Source: Thomasclavelia sp.
Lineage (GTDB): Bacteria; Bacillota_I; Bacilli_A; Erysipelotrichales; Coprobacillaceae
Reading direction: 5' to 3'
Length of the DNA stretch: 14,590 nucleotides
Assembly (NCBI GenBank): GCA_020025035.1
Contig: JAHHSU010000029.1
Span: 1-14,590, forward strand
The position numbers and the translations under genes were made by a program. Below are positions 1 through 6,669 of this stretch, one piece after another. Numbering within the stretch: the first letter of the stretch is position 1; every line of letters begins with the position of its first letter. The notes under the pieces were generated by a model. That model ran no database searches, had not been told where the DNA came from, and saw only the letters and a list, made by a program, of their open reading frames with translations.

Positions 1-17
1 TTTGTACATATCAAAAC

Positions 18-46
18 TTGCTTTTTTTTTGTTTTTTTTGTAGAAT
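18..46 (+). promoter_or_regulatory. Candidate sigma-A-type promoter of the surface protein gene, with a poly-T spacer
   Basis: A TTGCTT hexamer (18-23) and a TAGAAT hexamer (41-46; 5 of 6 to TATAAT) are separated by exactly 17 bases. The -35 matches consensus at only its first three bases. The spacer is nearly all T: the T runs at 22-30 and 32-39 are broken only by G31. Transcription would start near 53, giving a leader of about 40 bases. Promoter identity is inferred from spacing and the good -10. Confidence 0.45.
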
Positions 47-90
47 TATAGATAGAAAAGTAAAAGAAAGGAGATAATAAGTAGATATTT

Positions 91-2118
91 ATGAAAATAA
101 AACGTAAAAAGAAAATTTTAATATCTATATTAACAGTCGTATTATCTATAGGTATATATTCAATGATTGTATTGGCAGTTGGAGAAGAAGGAATGTTTGT
201 AACTGTAGTACAAGAAGTAAAAGATGGAATTAATAAAACTGTATCAAGCGTTTTAGGGTCAAAACAAAAGAGTGATGTATCTACTACTGATACAAAGACA
301 TCTGATGAAAAAGACACTGAAAATGAAAAGGTAGATAAAAAGACATCACCAAGCATTTCATATGCAGGATTACACACACTTACATATGAAGAATTAAAAA
401 CAAATTGGAATATAGATGAAAGTGATCCAGCATTTATTACAATTAATGATGTAAAAGATGAAAATCTAACAGGATTTGAAAAAATTATTATACCTGGAGA
501 GATTAATGGGAAACAGATTAAACTTGGGACTATTAAGTATTCACCTACTAACAGTATAATACCTATGTTTCAAAAAAATATACAAGAATTAAGATTTCAA
601 GTAGAAAATGGAAAGAAAGTAATATGTACAAGTGGTAAAGATTTATTTAATGGATTAGGAAGTTTGACAAATATAGATTTGAGTGGATTAGATACAAGTC
701 AAGTAACAGATATGAGTAGTATGTTTTCAGATTGTTTATCGTTAACAAGTCTAGATGTATCTAACTTTGATACAAAAAAAGTAACAACTATGTCTTGGAT
801 GTTTCAATCGTGTACTACACTAACAAGTCTTGATTTATCTAACTTTGATACAAGCCAAGTAATAGATATGGCTTTTATGTTTAGTGGATGTGCTAATTTA
901 ATAAATTTGAATGTAAGTAGTTTTAATATAAGTAAAGTATCTCCAGAAGCTGAATTTGGAGCAGGTATGCTGTGTATGTTTGAAGGATGTAAACGATTGC
1001 TATGCTTAGACTTATCTAATTTTGATGTTAAAGAAGGACTTCTTTCTGAGACATTTGAAACTTATGATAAAAATTCACCTTTACTTATAATAAGCAATAA
1101 TAAGGAACTTTCAAATTATGATTATATAGTTGATAACCGTAGAAAATATGCAATTACATATAATGCAGGAGAAGGGTATTTTGCAGGAAATCAAAAAATT
1201 ATAGAAAAACAACTTTCATCGTACACTTATCCTACTTTAGATGCAGCTAATAAGGAAGTTACAGAACTTGAAGCAGCAAGCGTAGAGATACCTACTAGAG
1301 CAGGATATGTATTTGCAGGTTGGGAAAAAACATTAGCTCCAGTACCACCAATAGAGAAAACTTGGAATTTAGAAAAAACAAGTCTTGAAAATATATATGC
1401 AAGAGCAAATGCTACATATACTGCTAAGTGGAAAGTTGCACCTTATGAAGTTACATTTGATCCAGCTAATGGGACAAGTTCTACAACAAGTAATGTTAAT
1501 GCAGGAGATTTAATTATTGAACCAACAGAACCAAAAAAGGATGGCTTTGTATTTGCAGGATGGTTTAATGGAGGCACTGAGTGGAATTTTGCTACATCAA
1601 AAATGCCAGATCATAATATAACATTAACAGCACATTGGAACCCAAATAGAGTTGATGGTATCTTTACTGGTAGGGATAGTGTATACTTTTATTATGATGA
1701 TTTTGCTATAAAAGATGGTAATATTGGATTATCAATACCAAAATCAATTGCGCTATACGAAAAAAGTACAAGTGGTCAAGGAACTGTGAGGTTAGTAAGA
1801 TTGGATGGAAAAGATTTTCCAAATGATCTTAATGTAGAAGTAACAGTCATGTCTCAAAATGGGGGTTATTTAAATGATGGTAAAACAAATATTGCTAAAT
1901 ATACAATGTCAGTAGATACAAATCCAGTGCCATTGAATACGTCATTTGAACATTTTTATAGGTTTACCAATAAAGATTTACAAGCATCAAGTGATAGGAA
2001 AATAGTAAAACAATCATTTACAGTAAATGTACCAGATACAACAGAGTTGAATAAAAAAGAGGCAATATATAAAGACCAATTAACATTTGGAATACATGTT
2101 GCTACTCCAATTGTGTAA
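91..2118 (+). CDS. Secreted BspA-like leucine-rich-repeat / InlB B-repeat surface protein
   Basis: Exported protein of 675 residues, probably for adhesion or host/glycan contact; the ligand is unknown. A lysine-rich start and hydrophobic segment (about 9-30) form a signal peptide with likely cleavage near A29. A low-complexity Thr/Lys/Asp linker (about 55-87) follows. BspA-type repeats (DUF285) with cores LDLSGL-like at 195, 221, 247, 273 and 306 come next; the first four are spaced 26 residues apart and carry the family's DTSQVTDMSSMF pattern. Two Listeria-Bacteroides (InlB B) repeats lie at about 353-449 and 452-517, with the AGW...AKW/AHW signatures. The beta-rich C-terminal part (520-675) I do not recognise. 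There is no LPXTG motif or C-terminal membrane anchor, so retention on the cell is unexplained. The best Shine-Dalgarno match (AAAGGAG, 67-73) is 17 bases from the ATG; a weaker TAAGTAG (78-84) is better placed. An in-frame stop at 82-84 rules out an upstream start. Confidence 0.85.
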   Translation: MKIKRKKKILISILTVVLSIGIYSMIVLAVGEEGMFVTVVQEVKDGINKTVSSVLGSKQKSDVSTTDTKTSDEKDTENEKVDKKTSPSISYAGLHTLTYEELKTNWNIDESDPAFITINDVKDENLTGFEKIIIPGEINGKQIKLGTIKYSPTNSIIPMFQKNIQELRFQVENGKKVICTSGKDLFNGLGSLTNIDLSGLDTSQVTDMSSMFSDCLSLTSLDVSNFDTKKVTTMSWMFQSCTTLTSLDLSNFDTSQVIDMAFMFSGCANLINLNVSSFNISKVSPEAEFGAGMLCMFEGCKRLLCLDLSNFDVKEGLLSETFETYDKNSPLLIISNNKELSNYDYIVDNRRKYAITYNAGEGYFAGNQKIIEKQLSSYTYPTLDAANKEVTELEAASVEIPTRAGYVFAGWEKTLAPVPPIEKTWNLEKTSLENIYARANATYTAKWKVAPYEVTFDPANGTSSTTSNVNAGDLIIEPTEPKKDGFVFAGWFNGGTEWNFATSKMPDHNITLTAHWNPNRVDGIFTGRDSVYFYYDDFAIKDGNIGLSIPKSIALYEKSTSGQGTVRLVRLDGKDFPNDLNVEVTVMSQNGGYLNDGKTNIAKYTMSVDTNPVPLNTSFEHFYRFTNKDLQASSDRKIVKQSFTVNVPDTTELNKKEAIYKDQLTFGIHVATPIV

Positions 2119-2147
2119 TAGTTAAATAGATTATTAACGTTGAGATT

Positions 2148-2181
2148 AACCATCACATCGATAAGATGATGATGGTTTTTT
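2148..2181 (+). terminator. Intrinsic terminator of the surface protein gene
   Basis: AACCATCA (2148-2155) pairs with TGATGGTT (2170-2177). The stem continues past a small bulge with ATC/GAT, and a run of T ends the structure (2176-2181). It lies 30 bases after the stop codon. Confidence 0.85.
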
Positions 2182-2232
2182 AATAGTTTATTTATAATTC
2201 CACTTTCATTTTGTAATAGTGATAATTAGTAT

Positions 2233-2260
2233 TTAATGAGTTTAAATTTCGTTGTATAAT
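2233..2260 (+). promoter_or_regulatory. Candidate promoter of the udp-deoC operon
   Basis: A perfect TATAAT lies at 2255-2260. The best -35 candidate, TTAATG at 2233-2238 with a 16-base spacer, is weak (3 of 6). The predicted start is near 2267, about 65 bases before the coding start. Confidence 0.5.
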
Positions 2261-2266
2261 TTAAAT

Positions 2267-2284
2267 ATATGATGATTATCATAT
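2267..2284 (+). promoter_or_regulatory. Palindrome at the predicted udp transcription start; candidate operator
   Basis: ATATGAT (2267-2273) and ATCATAT (2278-2284) are perfect inverted repeats around a 4-base centre (gatt). The palindrome begins about 7 bases after the -10 hexamer, where a repressor would block initiation. Its core ATGATTATCAT (2272-2282) equals the centre of the Fur-box consensus, but the flanks match poorly. Operator function and the regulator are inference. Confidence 0.4.
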
Positions 2285-2333
2285 TGTGAAATTAAACGTA
2301 ATATGCTTGATTATATAGAAAGGGGAAATAGTG

Positions 2334-3110
2334 ATGAAATACGAAAAAGAAGGAGTACAGTATCATTTAAAGATTAGTGAAGGAGATGTAGGAAAGTATG
2401 TCATAATGCCTGGAGATCCAAAACGTTGTAAGAAAATAGCTGACTATTTTGACCAACCTATATTAATTGCTGATCATAGAGAATATGTAACTTATACAGG
2501 TGAACTTGATGGAGTAAAGGTAAGTGTAACTTCTACAGGGATTGGTGGACCATCTGCAGCCATTGCTATGGAAGAATTAGTAAAATCTGGAGCAGACACA
2601 TTTATTAGAGTAGGAACATGTGGTGGGATTGCAAAGCAAGTAGTAGGTGGTGATATTGTAATTGCAACAGGAGCTGTTCGATATGAAGGAACTAGTAAAG
2701 AATACGCACCTATTGAATTTCCAGCTGTTGCAAATTATGAAGTTGTTAATGCATTAGTACGTAGTGCTAGTAACCTTAACCAAAAAGCTCATGTAGGAAT
2801 AGTACAATGTAAAGATTCTTTTTATGGGCAACATGATCCTGATTTAATGCCAACAAGTTTTGAGTTAAATCAAAAATGGAATGCGTGGGTTAAATTAGGT
2901 TGTTTAGCATCTGAAATGGAATCTGCAGCTTTGTTTGTAGTAGGAAGTTATTTAAAGGTAAGAGTAGGATCTGTTTTTTTAACTATTGCAAACCAAGAGC
3001 GTGAAAAAGCTGGATTAGAAAATCCAGTAGTTCATGATACAGATACTGCAATTCAAGTAGCAATCGAAGCAATACGTGAATTAATTAAAGAAGATAAGGA
3101 GAAAAAGTAA
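2334..3110 (+). CDS. udp: Uridine phosphorylase (nucleoside phosphorylase family I)
   Basis: Cytosolic enzyme that splits uridine (often also deoxyuridine/thymidine) with phosphate into base and (deoxy)ribose-1-phosphate. Family-I motifs align with E. coli Udp: H11 near the start, phosphate-binding GDPKR (27-31), TGIGGPS (68-74), RVGTCGG (92-98), a base-binding FYGQH segment (163-167) and the ribose-binding SEMESA block (193-198). The length of 258 residues is normal. The ATG at 2334 is preferred because the AAAGGGG ribosome site (2319-2325) is then 8 bases away; a GTG at 2331 would add one residue. The base-contact segment differs from E. coli (FYPGQER), so pyrimidine preference is less certain than family membership. 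It is immediately followed by deoC, whose substrate class derives from phosphorylase products, so the pair forms a nucleoside salvage operon. Confidence 0.9.
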   Translation: MKYEKEGVQYHLKISEGDVGKYVIMPGDPKRCKKIADYFDQPILIADHREYVTYTGELDGVKVSVTSTGIGGPSAAIAMEELVKSGADTFIRVGTCGGIAKQVVGGDIVIATGAVRYEGTSKEYAPIEFPAVANYEVVNALVRSASNLNQKAHVGIVQCKDSFYGQHDPDLMPTSFELNQKWNAWVKLGCLASEMESAALFVVGSYLKVRVGSVFLTIANQEREKAGLENPVVHDTDTAIQVAIEAIRELIKEDKEKK

Positions 3111-3794
3111 ATGAATAAAGAGGAAGTATTAAATAAAGTTGACCATACATTATTAGCACAAACCGCTACTTTTAAAGAAATAAAGATAATACTAGATGAT
3201 GCAATGAAGTATCATTGTGCATCTGCTTGTATCTCTCCAAATTATGTAAAACAAGCATGTGATTATGTAAAAAATCAATTACCAATTTGTACCGTAATAG
3301 GGTTCCCTAATGGGTATCAAACTACAAATGTTAAGGTGTATGAAACAAAAGAAGCAATTCAAAATGGAGCATCAGAAATTGATATGGTAATTAATCTTGG
3401 AATGGTAAAACAAGGTGATTATGATAAAATTGAAGAAGAAATTAAAAGTATTAAAAAAATATGTGGAGATAAAATTCTAAAAGTAATTATTGAAACTTGT
3501 TTACTTACAAAAGAGGAAAAAATTCAAATGTGTAAGGTAGTAACTAATGCAAAAGCTGATTATATTAAAACATCTACTGGTTTTTCTACACATGGTGCAA
3601 CGTTTGATGATATTGCATTAATGAAAAAATATGTAGGAAGTAATGTGAAAATTAAAGCAGCTGGTGGAATTAGTTCTTTTGAAGATGCTATAAAATATAT
3701 AGAATTAGGTGCATCAAGACTAGGAACAAGTAAATTAGTAAAATTAGAGAAAAATCTAATTGAAAAAAATAGTAAAGATGAAACGATATATTAA
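3111..3794 (+). CDS. deoC: Deoxyribose-phosphate aldolase
   Basis: Class I aldolase that cleaves 2-deoxyribose-5-phosphate to glyceraldehyde-3-phosphate and acetaldehyde, feeding nucleoside sugars into glycolysis. The catalytic set is visible: D91 in EIDMVINLG, the Schiff-base lysine K153 in YIKTSTGF (151-158) and K182 in IKAAGGI (181-187). The N-terminal DHTLL signature is at 11-15 and the phosphate-binding GTSK at 205-208. The 227-residue length is typical. The ATG follows the udp stop codon with no gap, and its AAGGAG (3096-3101) lies inside udp, so the two are co-transcribed and probably translationally coupled. A phosphopentomutase (deoB), which would link the two steps for deoxyribose, is not in this window. 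The last codons also form the terminator stem. Confidence 0.95.
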   Translation: MNKEEVLNKVDHTLLAQTATFKEIKIILDDAMKYHCASACISPNYVKQACDYVKNQLPICTVIGFPNGYQTTNVKVYETKEAIQNGASEIDMVINLGMVKQGDYDKIEEEIKSIKKICGDKILKVIIETCLLTKEEKIQMCKVVTNAKADYIKTSTGFSTHGATFDDIALMKKYVGSNVKIKAAGGISSFEDAIKYIELGASRLGTSKLVKLEKNLIEKNSKDETIY

Positions 3795-3805
3795 TATCGT
3801 TTTTT
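3781..3805 (+). terminator. Intrinsic terminator of udp-deoC, overlapping the deoC stop codon
   Basis: AAACGATAT (3781-3789) and ATATCGTTT (3794-3802) form a perfect 9-bp stem with an ATTA loop, followed by T to 3805. The deoC stop TAA (3792-3794) spans the loop/stem border. Confidence 0.85.
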
Positions 3806-3826
3806 ATTTTGTTTAAAGCTAGGATA

Positions 3827-3852
3827 AAAGGTTAATAATTTTAAAGGTAAAT
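3827..3852 (+). repeat. Direct repeat across the clpC promoter; candidate regulator site
   Basis: AAAGGTTAAT (3827-3836) recurs as AAAGGTAAAT (3843-3852), 9 of 10 identical with a 16-base period. The copies overlap the -35 element and the spacer of the predicted clpC promoter. The motif and spacing do not match the CtsR heptad repeat. A binding role is inference and chance is possible in such AT-rich DNA. Confidence 0.25.
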
Positions 3853-3860
3853 CATACAAT
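3832..3860 (+). promoter_or_regulatory. Candidate promoter of clpC
   Basis: TTAATA (3832-3837; 4 of 6) and TACAAT (3855-3860; 5 of 6) are separated by 17 bases. The predicted start near 3867 leaves a short leader carrying AGGTG (3873-3877) just ahead of the ATG. Confidence 0.5.
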
Positions 3861-3881
3861 AAAATAGAAAGTAGGTGTACT

Positions 3882-5942
3882 ATGTTAACTCAATTTAGTG
3901 AAAAGGCACAAAAGGTCATTGTTATTGCAGAAAGTGTTGCATTTGATTTAGGCCATAGCAATGTAGGTAGCGAACATCTTCTTCTATCCCTAATAAGAAT
4001 AGGCAATAATACTTTTGCAACATCTTTAAAAGATTTAGGTATCACAGCAAATTTAATAGAGTTAGATATTATAAGATTGTTTGGTAAAAAAGATACTCAA
4101 CCATTTTATATGGAATATACTAATGTTGTAAGAAGAATCATTGATCAATCCATTAAGGAATCTAGAAAAAGAAATGAGAAAAAAATAAGTATTGATAGTT
4201 TATGTTTAGGATTGCTTAGTATTAGTGATAGTGTAGCAATAGAATTACTCAATAAGTATGGGGTGAATATTCAAATGATAAAAGAAGAGATTAATGAAAA
4301 TACAAAGGTAGAAAATGAATTAGATAGTATTCATGAATTAATTAATTTAAATAAGCAAGTTGCTCAAAGAGGAAATATTATTATTGGTAGAGAAAAGCAA
4401 CTAAATCAATTAATTGAGGTATTATGTCGTAAGGAAAAAAATAATGCCATAGTGGTAGGAAAAGCTGGTGTAGGAAAGACTGCATTAATAGAAAAACTTG
4501 CTATTGCAATTAACGAAGGAAAAGTTCCTGAACAATTAAAGAATAGTATTATATATGAATTAGATTTATCTGCTATTTTAGCTGGAACTAAATATAGGGG
4601 TGAATTTGAAGAAAAATTTAAGAAAATTATTCATAAGATATGTAAACATAAAGAATGTATAGTATTTATTGATGAAATACACAATTTAGTAGGTGCAGGA
4701 GGAGCAGAAGGAGCAATTGATGCATCTAATATGATTAAACCCTATATCGCAAGAAAACAATTTACATGTATTGGTGCAACAACACAGCATGAATATTATA
4801 AATTTTTTGAAAAGGACGAAGCATTAAATAGACGTTTTCAGTATATTAATTTGGAACCAACAAACTACGAAGAAACTGTAGAGATTATAAAAGGACTACA
4901 GTCATCATTTGAAAAATATCATGGCGTAAGTTTTGATGAACATCATATTCGTTATTTAGTTCGTCAAGCAGGGAGATATTTTTATACTAAAAATATGCCT
5001 GATAAAGCAATTGATTTATTAGATCTTGTGTTAGTAAGAGCAAAAATGAACAATTGTAAAAGTATTCATTGTTTAGATATTGATCATATGGTAGAAGAAT
5101 TAATGAATATGAATTTTCAACAAGAAAGGATCTCTAATTTAGAAAAAAAATTATTAGATGAGATAAAAGGACAAGATAAAGTAATTCACCAAATTGTACA
5201 ACAATTATCACTAATTGAAAAAGGGTTTTACGAATTAAATAAACCTAAATTGGTATCGTTATTTGTTGGTCCTACAGGAGTTGGAAAAACACAAATTGCA
5301 AAATTAATTGCTAAATACTATTTTAATGATTCCAAATATTTTATTAGGTTAGATATGTCAGAATATAAAGAAGCTAATAGTATATCCAGAATAATAGGGG
5401 CTTCTCCAGGGTATATTGGATATGATGAACAAACCTTATTAATTCAACATATTACAAACCATCCTAGAAGTGTAATTTTATTAGATGAAATTGAAAAAGC
5501 GCATCCAGATGTTTTAAATTTATTTTTACAAATTTTTGATGAGGGGGTAATAAAAGATCAAAGAGGTCAATCAATTAATTTTAAAGAAAGTATGATTATT
5601 ATGACTTCTAATGTAGGATACCAGTATCAAACAGAAAGTATCGGGTTTAAAAAACTTAATACTAAAGCTAGATCATTAGAAGATTGTTTTTCTAATGAAT
5701 GGATTAATAGAGTAGATCAAATTGTATATTTTAATACCATTCATAAAGAGGCAGCAAAACAAATTATTGAAAAACAACTTGATAAATTCAATAAACAATT
5801 AAATATTAATGTACCTTATAGTGAACAAGAATTAGATAAAATATTTGATGAGGTAGAAGTGACAAAATATGGTGCACGAGCTCTATTAAGAGCGGTGAAA
5901 CAATATATGTATAGTTATATTAGTAAGGAAACAACTTTTTAA
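3882..5942 (+). CDS. clpC: ClpC/ClpA-type AAA+ protein unfoldase lacking the ClpC middle domain
   Basis: ATP-driven unfoldase that feeds proteins to ClpP. Order of parts: Clp N-domain repeats (about 1-140); D1 ATPase with Walker A GKAGVGKT (193-200), pore loop YRG (238-240), Walker B VFIDEIH (261-267), sensor GATT (298-301) and arginine finger RRF (317-319); D2 ATPase with Walker A GPTGVGKT (463-470), pore GYIGY (510-514), Walker B LLDEIEKA (533-540), sensor TSN (575-577) and sensor-2 GAR (664-666). IGF (587-589) is the ClpP docking tripeptide. At 686 residues it is well short of the roughly 810 of Bacillus ClpC. Only about eight residues join D1 helix RAKMN (386-390) to LDIDHMVEEL (398-407), so the coiled-coil M-domain is absent, as in ClpA. 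All ATPase motifs are intact, so it is not a decayed gene. No ctsR, mcsA or mcsB precedes it. Naming it clpC rests on position; clpA would describe the architecture equally well. Confidence 0.9.
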   Translation: MLTQFSEKAQKVIVIAESVAFDLGHSNVGSEHLLLSLIRIGNNTFATSLKDLGITANLIELDIIRLFGKKDTQPFYMEYTNVVRRIIDQSIKESRKRNEKKISIDSLCLGLLSISDSVAIELLNKYGVNIQMIKEEINENTKVENELDSIHELINLNKQVAQRGNIIIGREKQLNQLIEVLCRKEKNNAIVVGKAGVGKTALIEKLAIAINEGKVPEQLKNSIIYELDLSAILAGTKYRGEFEEKFKKIIHKICKHKECIVFIDEIHNLVGAGGAEGAIDASNMIKPYIARKQFTCIGATTQHEYYKFFEKDEALNRRFQYINLEPTNYEETVEIIKGLQSSFEKYHGVSFDEHHIRYLVRQAGRYFYTKNMPDKAIDLLDLVLVRAKMNNCKSIHCLDIDHMVEELMNMNFQQERISNLEKKLLDEIKGQDKVIHQIVQQLSLIEKGFYELNKPKLVSLFVGPTGVGKTQIAKLIAKYYFNDSKYFIRLDMSEYKEANSISRIIGASPGYIGYDEQTLLIQHITNHPRSVILLDEIEKAHPDVLNLFLQIFDEGVIKDQRGQSINFKESMIIMTSNVGYQYQTESIGFKKLNTKARSLEDCFSNEWINRVDQIVYFNTIHKEAAKQIIEKQLDKFNKQLNINVPYSEQELDKIFDEVEVTKYGARALLRAVKQYMYSYISKETTF

Positions 5943-5955
5943 AAGTTGTTTTTTT
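5929..5955 (+). terminator. Intrinsic terminator of clpC, overlapping its stop codon
   Basis: Ten pairs form between 5929-5938 and 5942-5951 (core ACAACTTT / AAAGTTGT), with a 3-base loop and a T run to 5955. The clpC stop TAA (5940-5942) lies in the loop and the first base of the 3' arm. Confidence 0.8.
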
Positions 5956-5980
5956 AAGTATGTAGCTTATTGATAATTTA

Positions 5981-5989
5981 TGATATGAT
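5981..5989 (+). promoter_or_regulatory. Candidate extended -10 promoter of ispD
   Basis: TGATATGAT is an extended -10 (TGN plus TATGAT, 5 of 6). No convincing -35 lies at the right distance. It follows the clpC terminator and would give a leader of about 15 bases carrying the AAGGGGG ribosome site (5999-6005). Confidence 0.35.
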
Positions 5990-6011
5990 GAAGTAAGTAA
6001 GGGGGTATAGT

Positions 6012-6650
6012 ATGTATAGTGTAGTGATTCCATGTGCTGGAGTAGGGAAAAGAATGGGGTTAGGTTATAATAAATTATTATACCAATTAGATGGACAAAC
6101 TATTATTGAAAAAACAGTAAATATATTTGTTGAAGATAAGCATTGTTCACAAATTATTTTAGTTATTAGTTTAGAAGATGAACCAATAATGAAAAAAATA
6201 TTTGCACATTATTTAAAAGTTGAATTTGTACTAGGAGGGAAAGAAAGACAAGATAGTGTTTATAATGGATTACAAAAGGTAAAAGAATCTTATGTAATGA
6301 TCCATGATGGTGCACGTCCTTTTTTAAGTAAGGAATGTATAATGTCCTTACTTGAATGTTTACAAACTCATGATGCTTGTTTACCTATGGTAGCTGTTAA
6401 AGAAACGGTTAAAAAAGTAGAAAATGGCAAGGTTATAAAAACAATAAATAGAAATGAATTAATGCTTGCACAAACTCCTCAAGCATTTAGGCTACAAACT
6501 ATTATGGAAGCTCATCAAGAAGCAAAAAAATTAAACATACTTGCAACAGATGATGCATCATTAGTAGAACAGCTGGGAAAAGATGTATACGTCGTAAATG
6601 GTGATTATTCAAATATTAAAATTACTACAATAGAGGATTTACATTCATAA
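6012..6650 (+). CDS. ispD: 2-C-methyl-D-erythritol 4-phosphate cytidylyltransferase
   Basis: Cytosolic enzyme of the MEP isoprenoid pathway, joining methylerythritol phosphate and CTP into CDP-methylerythritol. The nucleotidyltransferase start AGVGKRM (9-15) with K21, GGKERQDSV (75-83), HDGARPF (98-104), R147, TPQAF (155-159), TDDASLVE (179-186) and K203 in NIKIT are all at family positions. At 212 residues it is slightly short but has no missing motif. AAGGGGG (5999-6005) sits 6 bases before the ATG. Its usual partner ispF lies 1.8 kb downstream, separated by two genes on the other strand. No plus-strand terminator follows: the hairpin after the stop has its U-tract only on the minus strand, so transcripts may run into the convergent rluA-like gene. 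Confidence 0.95.
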   Translation: MYSVVIPCAGVGKRMGLGYNKLLYQLDGQTIIEKTVNIFVEDKHCSQIILVISLEDEPIMKKIFAHYLKVEFVLGGKERQDSVYNGLQKVKESYVMIHDGARPFLSKECIMSLLECLQTHDACLPMVAVKETVKKVENGKVIKTINRNELMLAQTPQAFRLQTIMEAHQEAKKLNILATDDASLVEQLGKDVYVVNGDYSNIKITTIEDLHS

Positions 6651-6669
6651 AAAAAGACCTTATTGGTCT
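6649..6669 (-). terminator. Intrinsic terminator of the rlmA/rluA-like operon, overlapping the stop codon
   Basis: Read on the minus strand, AGACC (6669-6665) pairs with GGTCT (6659-6655) around a 5-base loop AATAA, followed by seven T to 6649. The stop codon TAA (6662-6660) is in the loop. The stem is short, and on the plus strand the structure has no U-tract after it. Confidence 0.65.

Noticed and set aside
660..860. Short tandem DNA repeats as a CRISPR or satellite array
   Set aside because: The roughly 78-base periodicity encodes the 26-residue BspA-type repeats and has no spacer pattern.
1956..2156. Small minus-strand reading frame at the end of the surface protein gene
   Set aside because: It is antisense to a well-supported coding region, has no ribosome site and resembles nothing known.
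3820..3881. CtsR operator upstream of clpC
   Set aside because: The direct repeats have a 16-base period and lack the GTCA core. CtsR sites are heptads with a 10-base period.
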